Positions 16,711-24,355 of a DNA stretch of 64,000 nt are shown one piece after another. Location of the stretch: contig JAZNXS010000033.1 in NCBI GenBank assembly GCA_045594025.1, positions 67,941-131,940 on the forward strand, given 5' to 3'. Origin of the DNA: Scatosoma sp045594025. GTDB taxonomy: Bacteria > Bacillota > Clostridia > Christensenellales > Borkfalkiaceae. The position numbers and the translations under genes were made by a program. The notes under the pieces were generated by a model that saw only the letters and a program-made list of their open reading frames with translations, made no database searches and was not told where the DNA came from. Numbering within the stretch: position 1 is the stretch's first letter; every line of letters starts with the position of its first letter.

Positions 16711-17193
16711 TCAGGTCAAGCAAACTTTACGTTCCTTGCCGTCTTCCACAAAGCGATGAATTTTTTTAATGATATCGATTTCGAGCAATTCGTTATCAAA
16801 CACCTCTTGCGTGATCCCCGCAATCTTTAACATACCGCCTATCTTCTCCGACAGTCGTTGCATAAAACGGAAATATTTCCTTTCGTTCCAAGCTGCCCAT
16901 GGGAACGATTGTATGTTTTGCGGATTTTTGTTACGCTTTCCGAAATAGCGCACAGCGACGAGCGTCCGTTCGGATTCGGATAATTTATGTAAAACGGAAT
17001 CGATTTTATCTTTCAGCCAAACCAGGCAATCTTTGCGGAGAATTTCCTCTGCCAAGTACTCTGCCAATTTTTCCGTTGTAAATCTACTGTTATAAGATAG
17101 CACGGCTTTATTGCGTATATGCGCGGCATAATCCTCCCCTACGTTTTTGAGTAACGGATACGCATACAGCACCGTTTTGATGTAATTCTCCAA
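16711..17193 (-). CDS. Phage-type sigma-like transcriptional regulator (ArpU/RinA-like)
   Basis: 160 residues starting at TTG 17193, 7 bases after GGAGGTG. The segment LSESERTLVAVRYFGKR...AAWNERKYFRFMQRLSEKI resembles sigma region 4 as in phage late-gene activators: a helix, then WNERKYFRFM as recognition helix. The N-terminal part is helical with no recognised motif. Such proteins switch on packaging and structural operons in Firmicute phages, which fits its place at the right end of the head module, although the gene at 15921 lies between them on the other strand. Family membership is by pattern only. Confidence 0.65.
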   Translation of the reverse strand: MENYIKTVLYAYPLLKNVGEDYAAHIRNKAVLSYNSRFTTEKLAEYLAEEILRKDCLVWLKDKIDSVLHKLSESERTLVAVRYFGKRNKNPQNIQSFPWAAWNERKYFRFMQRLSEKIGGMLKIAGITQEVFDNELLEIDIIKKIHRFVEDGKERKVCLT

Positions 17194-17249
17194 AAAATAT
17201 CACCTCCAATCGAATATAAATTTTTAAATGATTTAAAATTAGAACTTTC

Positions 17250-17543
17250 GTGAATTTTCACTATCGCTCAGTGAATTGAAAACGATGTTTTCGTGAATTT
17301 TCGCTGTCGCTCAGTGAATTGACGGCTCCGCCGTCGTTATTGTAATATTCCCACAACGCAAAGCTTCGCTTTGCAATTCACGAGCCGTTAGGCGTCACGT
17401 CCGTAGGACAATTCGCGCGTCGTTAGACGCAATTCACGGCATAGCCCATCTATGTTGTTAGACAAAATTCACACCTTCAAGGAATTCCTTTCTGCCACTC
17501 ACTACTGCGTCCAACGTCAGGTTGGGCGTTCAACGTCAGGTTG
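17250..17543. repeat. Array of micro-hairpins separated by GTGAATT/AATTCAC heptamers
   Basis: GTGAATT occurs at 17250, 17271, 17293 and 17314. The inverted form AATTCAC occurs at 17375, 17431 and 17466. Between them lie perfect short hairpins with 3-5 base loops: GAAAAC-gat-GTTTTC (17278-17292), GACGGC-tcc-GCCGTC (17321-17335), GCAAAGC-ttc-GCTTTGC (17358-17374), GTCC-gta-GGAC (17399-17409), GCGTC-gtta-GACGC (17417-17430) and CATAG-cccat-CTATG. CCAAC-gtcag-GTTGG and CAAC-gtcag-GTTG follow at 17511-17543. The array flips orientation near 17345. No ORF fits it. Confidence 0.85.
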
Positions 17544-17793
17544 GCTTATTATGTCATTGTTCCCAAAAATTGCAACCCCCTTATGCCAATTTTTTAATGA
17601 AAAACGCGAACATTTGTTCGTTTTAAATGTAAAAATATAAATTAAACTTGACATATATATGCCTATTAAACGACTTTTTTCGCCATTATGTAATGTGTAT
17701 TACTGTATTTTAGCGTTTAACAAAGAAAATAGGTATTTGATATACTGTTTAATAAATATAACTTAATATATAGTATATTTTTTCGCCATTCTA
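17544..17793. other. AT-rich intergenic stretch with no gene seen
   Basis: Between the hairpin array and the promoter of the gene at 17832 the sequence is AT-rich. A TTGACA at 17648-17653 lacks a matching -10 box. Nothing else could be supported. Confidence 0.6.
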
Positions 17794-17823
17794 TTGACTT
17801 TTCGCCTTTTTTCGTGTTATAAT
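17794..17823 (+). promoter_or_regulatory. Promoter adjoining the start codon of the gene at 17832
   Basis: TTGACT (17794-17799), 18-base spacer, TATAAT (17818-17823). Only 8 bases separate the -10 box from the ATG at 17832, so the transcript should begin at or next to the start codon. Confidence 0.75.
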
Positions 17824-17831
17824 GGCTATGT

Positions 17832-20237
17832 ATGAATAGAAAGAAGGCTACAATTTTATCGATGCTTATGATTTCCGCCCTCGCCTTATCGGGGACGGCG
17901 CTTCACGTTGCGCAGGATTCCTCTTTGACGGCTTTGGCGAGCAGTCCCTCCATCGAAGCGGAATTGATTTCCCCCGCTTCGTACGAACAGCATTTAAATC
18001 TTGTGGCTCCCATTGCGGTTGCGGTGGCGGAAGGAAGCGTAGCGATTGCAGACGGGAATACCCTTTACGTATACGACAAAGCGGACAACGTCTATCGAAC
18101 CTACACGCACACAAGCGCGATCAATAAAATCGAATTTGACGGTGAGGGGAATTTATATTTTCTTTCAGCGCCTCGCTTATATAAGCTGACCGCCGCCGAG
18201 TTGAAAAACGGAGCAACGGCAACGGAATACCTGCCTTCTTGTATGAACTTTACCATCGATGGCGATACTTTGTATTATTGCGATTGGTACGCAGCGGTGA
18301 AATACCGTTCCCTTTCACAAGGCATTGCTTTGGGCGAAACCTTGCTCTCTGCCGACTTAACGAAAACAGCGCCCTTGGCATTCGGCAACGATTTCTTATA
18401 CTGCGTTTGCGAAAACCCGAACGATAGCAACGTCTCCACCGTCTACGCGATCAACCCGATTGCGAACAACGTACAGCCGTTGATTAGTTTTTCAGAAAAT
18501 ATTCGTTCGATTGCGGTCGCAAAGAACCTTCTTTGCATTGTGACGGACAGTGGGAATTTTTACACGTACAATCATACAGAGCTGCAAAACAAGCACGCGG
18601 ACGAAGTCACATCGATTACCAAAGACGAAGGCGGCTACGTTTCCCTTTGCGCCTATGAAAACGGCGTTTATACGATTCGAAACAACATCGTTCGGGAATA
18701 CTTAATCGACATCGATAACGCAACGTTTACCGATTATGAAATCGGCGCAGGCTCTGCCTCACCGCACCGTTTAAACGGCGCAACGGACGTACTTTTAAAC
18801 GAAAACCGTCTGTTTATCGCCGACAACGGCAACCAAAGAATTTCCGTCTATAACACGGACACGGGTAGCTATGAAACGGCAATCACCTCAACCCTGCCCA
18901 CTCCGTTTTTATCCTCTTACGGCAATACCCTTTTGGTATCCTCCGAGGAAGAGGTAGCGCTTTACAGCCTTTCTTCTAAGGATTACGGCACAACGCTCCT
19001 TTCTCTGGACGAGGAAATATTAGAAGGCAACGTCATCGGCGCAACCGCCGTATACGACCATTATTACGTACTTACCGACAGCAATTACTGCTACGCTTTA
19101 ACGGTGGAGAACGGCACGTGGAGCTATACGGAAACGCTTACCTTAAGTGCAACTCCACTCAGGGCAACGGCATTCACGTCCGACGTTTACGGCAGCCTTT
19201 ACGTCGCTTACGACAACAACACGGTATACCGTTTCACGGAAAAGGAACTGCTGACCGCCGACGCCAGCGGCGCAAAAATCTTGGAAGGTTTTCCCACAGC
19301 GGATAAGCTGACGGTGGATTATGAGGGCAGCCTCTACGCTTTGACAGGCGGCACGATCACGAAATATACGGCAGGCGCAAACGGCTATACGCAAAGCGCA
19401 ACCTACGCCCCCGATTACGGTTTGGTATATGATAACGCGCCCAACCTGATTTCCTTCACCTTTGGCGTCGAAAGCCCCGATGCATATCTGCTGTATGCAA
19501 ACAACTACATTATCCAAACGAACGAACTGCAAATCCCCATCGTGAACCCTATCCCCGTCGGCAACGCGGCGAACGTAGTATTCGGGGAAGGCAACGCAGA
19601 ATTTTCGGTGGTAACGGTAGCGGAAGACACCGTCCTCATCGAATTTGATATGGCAGCGTTAAAAACCGCCGTCGATTTCCCCTACGTCGCATTCAAGCGC
19701 ATTTCCACAGCGCAGTCTGCGCTCAAATTAGGCACAGAAGGCGGCTATGCGATTTTGGCGATGTCGGAAAGCGGCAACGGAAAATATAAGAGCTATCTTG
19801 CCGTAGACACGGCTTGTTCCCCCTTGACGGAAAACGAATACCAAACGACGTACGAAACTCCGAAAGTCGGTTATCTCACAAACGCCGTTTCCGTTTATAA
19901 GTATCCGTTCTTGAACGAGCTGCTCACCCACGGAACACTTTCCAAACAAACGCCGATACAGTTGCTTGGCGAAACGATTCATCTCGACCATGCCTATTAT
20001 AAAGTTGCCTATACACTGGAAGACGGAACGCAAAAAACGGGCTATATCCCTCAACCGTTCGTCACCTTATCAGAAGGCGCAACCCCCTCGTTTGAGACGC
20101 TCACCTATGGGGAAACGGAAAGCGATGAAGACCGTATTTGGCGCGCTGTGTATATTCTCTTAGGGCTTGGCGTCATCGGCATTTTGGTAGACGTTTTATT
20201 GCTTAGAAAACCCAAACAGGACAACGAAGAAGAATAA
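17832..20237 (+). CDS. Large secreted propeller-like protein with SH3-like domain and membrane anchor
   Basis: 801 residues. Signal peptide MNRKKATILSMLMISALALSG, then many repeats of the form DxxGNLYFLS, NRLFIADNGNQRISVYNTDTG and DVYGSLYVAYDNN (about 60-580), as in NHL/YVTN-type propellers. After about 660 comes an SH3-like part (YKVAYTLEDGTQKTGYIPQPF), then one transmembrane helix (AVYILLGLGVIGILVDVLLL) and a short charged tail. The start is set by the basic n-region of the signal peptide. There is no ribosome site and the promoter abuts the ATG, so translation may be leaderless. Probably an extracellular, membrane-tethered scaffold or sensor; no enzyme motif is seen. Confidence 0.82.
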   Translation: MNRKKATILSMLMISALALSGTALHVAQDSSLTALASSPSIEAELISPASYEQHLNLVAPIAVAVAEGSVAIADGNTLYVYDKADNVYRTYTHTSAINKIEFDGEGNLYFLSAPRLYKLTAAELKNGATATEYLPSCMNFTIDGDTLYYCDWYAAVKYRSLSQGIALGETLLSADLTKTAPLAFGNDFLYCVCENPNDSNVSTVYAINPIANNVQPLISFSENIRSIAVAKNLLCIVTDSGNFYTYNHTELQNKHADEVTSITKDEGGYVSLCAYENGVYTIRNNIVREYLIDIDNATFTDYEIGAGSASPHRLNGATDVLLNENRLFIADNGNQRISVYNTDTGSYETAITSTLPTPFLSSYGNTLLVSSEEEVALYSLSSKDYGTTLLSLDEEILEGNVIGATAVYDHYYVLTDSNYCYALTVENGTWSYTETLTLSATPLRATAFTSDVYGSLYVAYDNNTVYRFTEKELLTADASGAKILEGFPTADKLTVDYEGSLYALTGGTITKYTAGANGYTQSATYAPDYGLVYDNAPNLISFTFGVESPDAYLLYANNYIIQTNELQIPIVNPIPVGNAANVVFGEGNAEFSVVTVAEDTVLIEFDMAALKTAVDFPYVAFKRISTAQSALKLGTEGGYAILAMSESGNGKYKSYLAVDTACSPLTENEYQTTYETPKVGYLTNAVSVYKYPFLNELLTHGTLSKQTPIQLLGETIHLDHAYYKVAYTLEDGTQKTGYIPQPFVTLSEGATPSFETLTYGETESDEDRIWRAVYILLGLGVIGILVDVLLLRKPKQDNEEE

Positions 20238-20242
20238 TAAAA

Positions 20243-20256
20243 GCGCCGAACGGCGC
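20243..20256 (+). terminator. Short GC hairpin after the propeller gene (weak terminator)
   Basis: GCGCC-GAAC-GGCGC followed by ATTTGCAT rather than a clear T-run. Some read-through into mgtE is possible. Confidence 0.4.
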
Positions 20257-20289
20257 ATTTGCATAGAATATTTTAGGAGGAAAACGGTT

Positions 20290-20358
20290 ATGTCAGATTA
20301 TCACCCAAGCGTATACCCGCTAAGCAAGTTGTCTGCGGACCGTTTTTCGCGTCCTTGA
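20290..20358 (+). CDS. 22-codon leader peptide ORF upstream of mgtE
   Basis: An ATG at 20290 stands 9 bases after AGGAGG (20275-20280) and opens a 22-residue ORF, beginning MSDYHPSVYPLSKL and ending FSRP with a TGA at 20356. Prolines occur at 6, 10 and 22. Just before the stop, GGACCG...CGCGTCC (20337-20354) can fold as a hairpin, and CGGTT (20285-20289) can pair with AACCG (20388-20392) near the mgtE ribosome site. Proline-containing leader ORFs control Mg2+ transporter genes in enteric bacteria (mgtL), so translation-coupled control is inferred. It does not resemble the M-box riboswitch. Confidence 0.6.
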   Translation: MSDYHPSVYPLSKLSADRFSRP

Positions 20359-20414
20359 CATCTACTTTCAGGCTACGCTACTTCGCAAACCGCATTTATT
20401 GGAGGTAGAGTATT

Positions 20415-22088
20415 ATGGAAAAAGAACTTAACGCGCTTTTGATGGCGCAAAATTATGAAGAAGCCGCCGAATGGGCGAACAAGCTTACGCCCGAAACGCT
20501 GGCTGACCTTTTAAACGAACTGACGGAGAATAGCGATCATCTCGTCCCCTTGTGTCGCGCTTTGGATAGCGAAGCGCTTGCAGACGCGCTGATTCTGTTA
20601 GATAAAACGTTGCAAGAAAAAATCATCGGCGGCTTGCGCGACGACGAGTTGGAGGCGGTGATGGAAGAGGTGTCCGTCGACGACACCGTGGAAATCATTG
20701 AAGACATGCCCGAGGCTATCGTGCGCCGTATTGCGGAAATCGATGAAATCATCATGTTGTTGCAAGACCGCAATTACGCCGTTTTGAAACCTTTGCTTTC
20801 CTCGATGAACGCCATCGACCTTGCCAAGGTTTTTGAAGAAACGCAAAGCGACACCGATCTATTGCTTTTATTCCGCATTCTGCCCAAGGATCTTGCGGCG
20901 GAAACCTTTGTCGAAATGGATACGGACGTCACCGAACGCCTAATCAATAAGCTGAGCGATCGAGAACTTCGCGCCGTCATGGACGAATTGTTCCTCGACG
21001 ATACGGTCGACCTGATTGAAGAAATGCCGGCAAGCGTCGTCAAGCGTGTTTTAGCGCAAAGCGACCAAGAAACCCGTGATTACATCAACCAGATTTTGCG
21101 TTACCCGAAGGACAGCGCAGGCAGTATCATGACGATCGAATTCGTTTCCCTGCGTCCAGATATGACGGTAGAAGACGCGTTTGAACGCATTCGCCGTACG
21201 GCAATCGACAAGGAAACGATTTACACCTGCTATGTTATAGACCGCACGAACAAGCTGTTGGGTTTAGTGACGGCAAAGGATTTGATGCTTGCGCAAAAGA
21301 CGGCGCTCATTGAAGAGATCATGAACGACAACGTGATCTACTCGTTTACCGAAACGGACAAAGAAGAAGTCGCGCGGATGATTTCCGATTATGGCTTCCT
21401 CGCCCTGCCCATTGTCGATAGAGAGATGCGCCTTGTCGGTATTGTTACCGTCGACGACGCAATGGCCGTCCTGCAAGAAGAAAATACGGAAGATATCGCC
21501 AAGATGGCGGCTATCACCCCCACCGACCGCCCCTATCTCAAAACCAGCGTCTTTACTCTGTGGAAAAACCGTGTGCTGTGGTTGCTTATCCTCATGCTCG
21601 GTTCTACGTTCACCTCACTGATTTTGAACAGCTACGAAAGTATGCTATTACCCTGCCTTGTCGCTTGTATCCCCATGATTATGGGTACGGGCGGTAACTC
21701 TGGCTCACAAGCGTCAGTTACCGTTATTCGAGCGCTCGCCATCGGCGAAATCGAAACGAAAGACGTTTGGAGAGTGGTTTGGAAAGAGCTTCGAACCTCT
21801 TTCTTCCTGGGCATTACCCTGGCGATTGCATGCTTTGCAAAGCTGATGCTGATCGACGGAATGCTGCTTGGCATGGCAGGCTATACGCCTGAGGTTTGCC
21901 TCGTCGTATCGTTGGCGCTTCTTTGCAGCGTCATCGCAGCAAAGCTGGTCGGCGCACTGTTGCCTATCCTGGCGAAAATATGTCGGTTAGACCCTGCCGT
22001 CGTGGCAAATCCCTTTATCACGACCATTGTGGACGCCGTTTCCGTCATTCTCTTTTGCTATCTTTCTATGGGTATCTTGGGTTTATAA
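20415..22088 (+). CDS. mgtE: Magnesium transporter MgtE with duplicated N domain
   Basis: 557 residues, about 100 more than typical MgtE. Two superhelical MgtE_N-like domains follow one another: about 35-110 (DELEAVMEEVSVDDTVEIIEDMP) and about 140-245 (RELRAVMDELFLDDTVDLIEEMP). Then a pair of CBS domains (about 262-385, with LLGLVTAKDLM and LVGIVTVDDAM) and five membrane helices with the pore signature MGTGGNSGSQASVTVIRALA and the closing NPFITTIVDAVSVILF. It is a Mg2+ channel gated by cytoplasmic Mg2+. The ATG follows TGGAGGTAGAGTATT. The leader ORF upstream suggests control at translation. Confidence 0.95.
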   Translation: MEKELNALLMAQNYEEAAEWANKLTPETLADLLNELTENSDHLVPLCRALDSEALADALILLDKTLQEKIIGGLRDDELEAVMEEVSVDDTVEIIEDMPEAIVRRIAEIDEIIMLLQDRNYAVLKPLLSSMNAIDLAKVFEETQSDTDLLLLFRILPKDLAAETFVEMDTDVTERLINKLSDRELRAVMDELFLDDTVDLIEEMPASVVKRVLAQSDQETRDYINQILRYPKDSAGSIMTIEFVSLRPDMTVEDAFERIRRTAIDKETIYTCYVIDRTNKLLGLVTAKDLMLAQKTALIEEIMNDNVIYSFTETDKEEVARMISDYGFLALPIVDREMRLVGIVTVDDAMAVLQEENTEDIAKMAAITPTDRPYLKTSVFTLWKNRVLWLLILMLGSTFTSLILNSYESMLLPCLVACIPMIMGTGGNSGSQASVTVIRALAIGEIETKDVWRVVWKELRTSFFLGITLAIACFAKLMLIDGMLLGMAGYTPEVCLVVSLALLCSVIAAKLVGALLPILAKICRLDPAVVANPFITTIVDAVSVILFCYLSMGILGL

Positions 22089-22105
22089 ATCCCCGAATAA
22101 AACAC

Positions 22106-22143
22106 AAACGGATTTGGAAGAAATTCCAAATCCGTTTTTTTGT
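22106..22143. terminator. Terminator after mgtE
   Basis: AAACGGATTTGGA (22106-22118) pairs with TCCAAATCCGTTT (22125-22137), then TTTTTTG. It also separates mgtE from the convergent cysK. Confidence 0.9.
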
Positions 22144-22145
22144 TA

Positions 22146-23054
22146 TTATTCGATTGTATGCAAAATAGACGCATACCTACCCCCTTCATCTGGGAATACC
22201 GTCACAATCCTTTTCCCCAAATTTTCCTTGCGCCCAGCAAGCTTTTGCGCCGCTGCCGCCGCCGCGCCGGAAGAAATCCCAACATACAAGTTTTCCGCCT
22301 CATGCAAGCGCTTTGCCATCGCAAGCGACTCTTCGTCCGTCACCGTCAGCACTTCGTCGTAAATTCCCCTATCCAGCACGCTTGGGACAAAGTTCGCGCC
22401 GATGCCTTGAATGCTGTGCGCGCCGCTTCTTCCTTGGGATAGTAAGGGCGACGAGGCAGGCTCTACCGCCACCACGTAGGCGTTAGAATTTTTCTCTTTT
22501 AGAAATCTCCCTACGCCCGTGAGTGTACCACCCGTACCCACGCAAGCCACGAAGATATCCACGCGCCCGTCCGTCTGTGTCCAAATTTCAGGGGCAGTCG
22601 TTTCGTAATGTACCGTTGCGCAAACGGGATTATGGAACTGATCAGCCAAAATGCAATTTGGTGTTTGCTCAGCAATTTTTTCTGCAACGTCCACCGCGCC
22701 TTGCATGCCCTTATTTCCGTCCGTAAGCACCAGCTCTGCGCCGTAAGAACGCAATAACTTTCTTCGTTCTTCGCTCATGGAATCTGGCATAACAATAACG
22801 GCTTTATAGCCGTACTCTCGACAAACGATAGCCAGCCCTATCCCCGTGTTTCCGGACGTCGCCTCGACCACGGTACCGCCGTTTTTTAATTTTCCGCTTT
22901 TTTCAGCAGTGCGTATCATCACCAAAGCCACCCGATCCTTAATCGAGCCGCCGAGGTTTTCTCCCTCGATTTTGGCATAAATTTCCGCGCGTCCGTTTTC
23001 TATTGTCCTTAGCCGCTTCAGCGGCGTATTGCCGATTTTTAACACGTTTCGCAA
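22146..23054 (-). CDS. cysK: Cysteine synthase (O-acetylserine sulfhydrylase)
   Basis: 302 residues. PLP lysine in GGSIKDR (K39), the substrate loop EATSGNTGIGLA, the phosphate-binding GTGGTLTGVGRFL and the C-terminal FPDEGGRY are all CysK signatures. It makes cysteine from O-acetylserine and sulfide. The start is a TTG at 23054 that overlaps the end of the upstream HAD gene by 16 bases, with GGAG 11 bases before it, so the two are probably translationally coupled. It is the last gene of the radC run. Confidence 0.93.
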   Translation of the reverse strand: MRNVLKIGNTPLKRLRTIENGRAEIYAKIEGENLGGSIKDRVALVMIRTAEKSGKLKNGGTVVEATSGNTGIGLAIVCREYGYKAVIVMPDSMSEERRKLLRSYGAELVLTDGNKGMQGAVDVAEKIAEQTPNCILADQFHNPVCATVHYETTAPEIWTQTDGRVDIFVACVGTGGTLTGVGRFLKEKNSNAYVVAVEPASSPLLSQGRSGAHSIQGIGANFVPSVLDRGIYDEVLTVTDEESLAMAKRLHEAENLYVGISSGAAAAAAQKLAGRKENLGKRIVTVFPDEGGRYASILHTIE

Positions 23055-23683
23055 TATTTCAAAATCTCCGCAGGACTATCCACAAACGTCTTGCCGCCGC
23101 AAGCCTCCATGGTCTCTTTTTCACGGAATCCCCAAGTCACGCAAATGCAATCCACCCCTGCGTTTGCCGCCGTTTGCACGTCCACCTCGGAATCCCCTAC
23201 GTAGACGGCATTTTTCGTTTGCAAGCGTTCCATCACTGCAATGAGTGCGTCGGGCGCAGGTTTTTTACGAATTCCCATTTCCTCGTTTTCCCCGATCGCC
23301 TCTTGCAACAATCCCGAAAAATACTCGTTTGCCAGCTTTTTAACAGCGAAATCTGCCTTGTTCGACAATACCGCCGTCTTGATTCCTCTTGCTTTTAGTA
23401 TATGCAACAAGTCCATAATTCCGTCATACGGCTTCGTCATGTCGTGGCAATGCTCCGCATAATAGCTTTTAAACGCCGCAAACGCTTTTTCAAAGCAATC
23501 CGAGCGTGCCCCGATCGCCCGTTCCATCAACTTGGCAATGCCGTTCCCCACGAACGCGCGCACCTCCTCTTTAGAACGAAGCGGCAATCCGCAAATGGAT
23601 AAGGCGGCGTTGACCGCCGCCGTTAAATCGTCTAACGTATCCAAGAGTGTTCCGTCTAAATCAAATATAACCGTCTCGTACAT
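23039..23683 (-). CDS. HAD-family phosphatase (phosphoglycolate phosphatase-like)
   Basis: 214 residues. HAD motif I FDLDGTLLDT (D8, D10), motif II VLSNK, the lysine in KKPAPDAL and motif IV VYVGDSEVDVQTAANAG are complete. The helical cap (about 18-85) is of the Gph/PpaX type, so phosphoglycolate or pyrophosphate is a likely substrate; the exact one is not clear. It starts 21 bases after the response-regulator gene and overlaps cysK. Confidence 0.88.
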   Translation of the reverse strand: MYETVIFDLDGTLLDTLDDLTAAVNAALSICGLPLRSKEEVRAFVGNGIAKLMERAIGARSDCFEKAFAAFKSYYAEHCHDMTKPYDGIMDLLHILKARGIKTAVLSNKADFAVKKLANEYFSGLLQEAIGENEEMGIRKKPAPDALIAVMERLQTKNAVYVGDSEVDVQTAANAGVDCICVTWGFREKETMEACGGKTFVDSPAEILKYCETC

Positions 23684-23704
23684 GGTATGCCCATTTCCTA
23701 ATTT

Positions 23705-24355
23705 TTACAAAATTTCTTTGATTTTTTCCACGGCTTGCATTCTGTTTTCGCAGCCGATTTTATTATACACGGAAGAAACGTAGTTTCTGGTAGAGCCTTC
23801 GGAAAGCCTAAGCGCCGTGGAAATTTGGCGGTTGGTAAAACCTTCGTACAGCATCAGCGCCACCTCGATTTCACGTTCGGAAAGCATAAAGGCGCGCATC
23901 AGCTTGATTTCGCGATCCGCCGCTACGTGCTTTGCCGCGTCGGTGATTCTTCTAGCCACCTTCGCAGGCAAAATGGTATCCCCTTCGTAAGCATTCTTCA
24001 CCGAGCGAATCAACGCTTCACCACCGATATCCTTTAATAAGTAACCGCACGCACCGTTATTGAGTGCGTTGAGGATATAATCGCTGTCATCGAACGTCGT
24101 CAAAATCAGCACCTTTACGTCGGGGTACTCCGCTTTGATATGGCTAGTCGCCACCACGCCGTTCATGTTCGGCATACGGATATCGAGTAAAACGACGTCG
24201 GGGGTATACTTCTTGATTTTTTCCAAAGCATCAAACCCATCGCAAGCCGTATCCACCACTTCCAACGCCGCATCCGTCTTTAAAACGGCAGAAATCCCGT
24301 CCGCCAAGTCCTTCTGATCGTCTACGACCAGTACTTTAATTTTCTGCTCTTTCAT
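23705..24355 (-). CDS. Response regulator, NarL/LuxR family
   Basis: 216 residues. Receiver domain with acidic pocket VVDDQ, phosphorylated D58 in LLDIRMPNMNG, T in ILTTFDD and K in YLLKDI. LuxR-type helix-turn-helix at about 155-216 (LSEREIEVALMLYEGFTNRQI). It overlaps the histidine kinase gene by 20 bases and has AAGGTGAACT before its ATG, a clear kinase-regulator pair. Targets are unknown; the palindrome in the radC promoter is a candidate for autoregulation. Confidence 0.93.
   Translation of the reverse strand: MKEQKIKVLVVDDQKDLADGISAVLKTDAALEVVDTACDGFDALEKIKKYTPDVVLLDIRMPNMNGVVATSHIKAEYPDVKVLILTTFDDSDYILNALNNGACGYLLKDIGGEALIRSVKNAYEGDTILPAKVARRITDAAKHVAADREIKLMRAFMLSEREIEVALMLYEGFTNRQISTALRLSEGSTRNYVSSVYNKIGCENRMQAVEKIKEIL

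Noticed and set aside
17250..17543. Possible phage attachment site at the right of the head module
   Set aside because: No matching copy was seen on the left flank near 7.6 kb, and no integrase is present.
20258..20414. M-box (Mg2+) riboswitch before mgtE
   Set aside because: The conserved M-box core elements could not be recognised and the region holds a leader ORF with its own ribosome site.
23039..23054. cysK start at an internal ATG instead of the overlapping TTG
   Set aside because: The TTG gives the expected N-terminus for the family, directly before IGNTPL, with a GGAG at usable distance; no ATG lies nearby.
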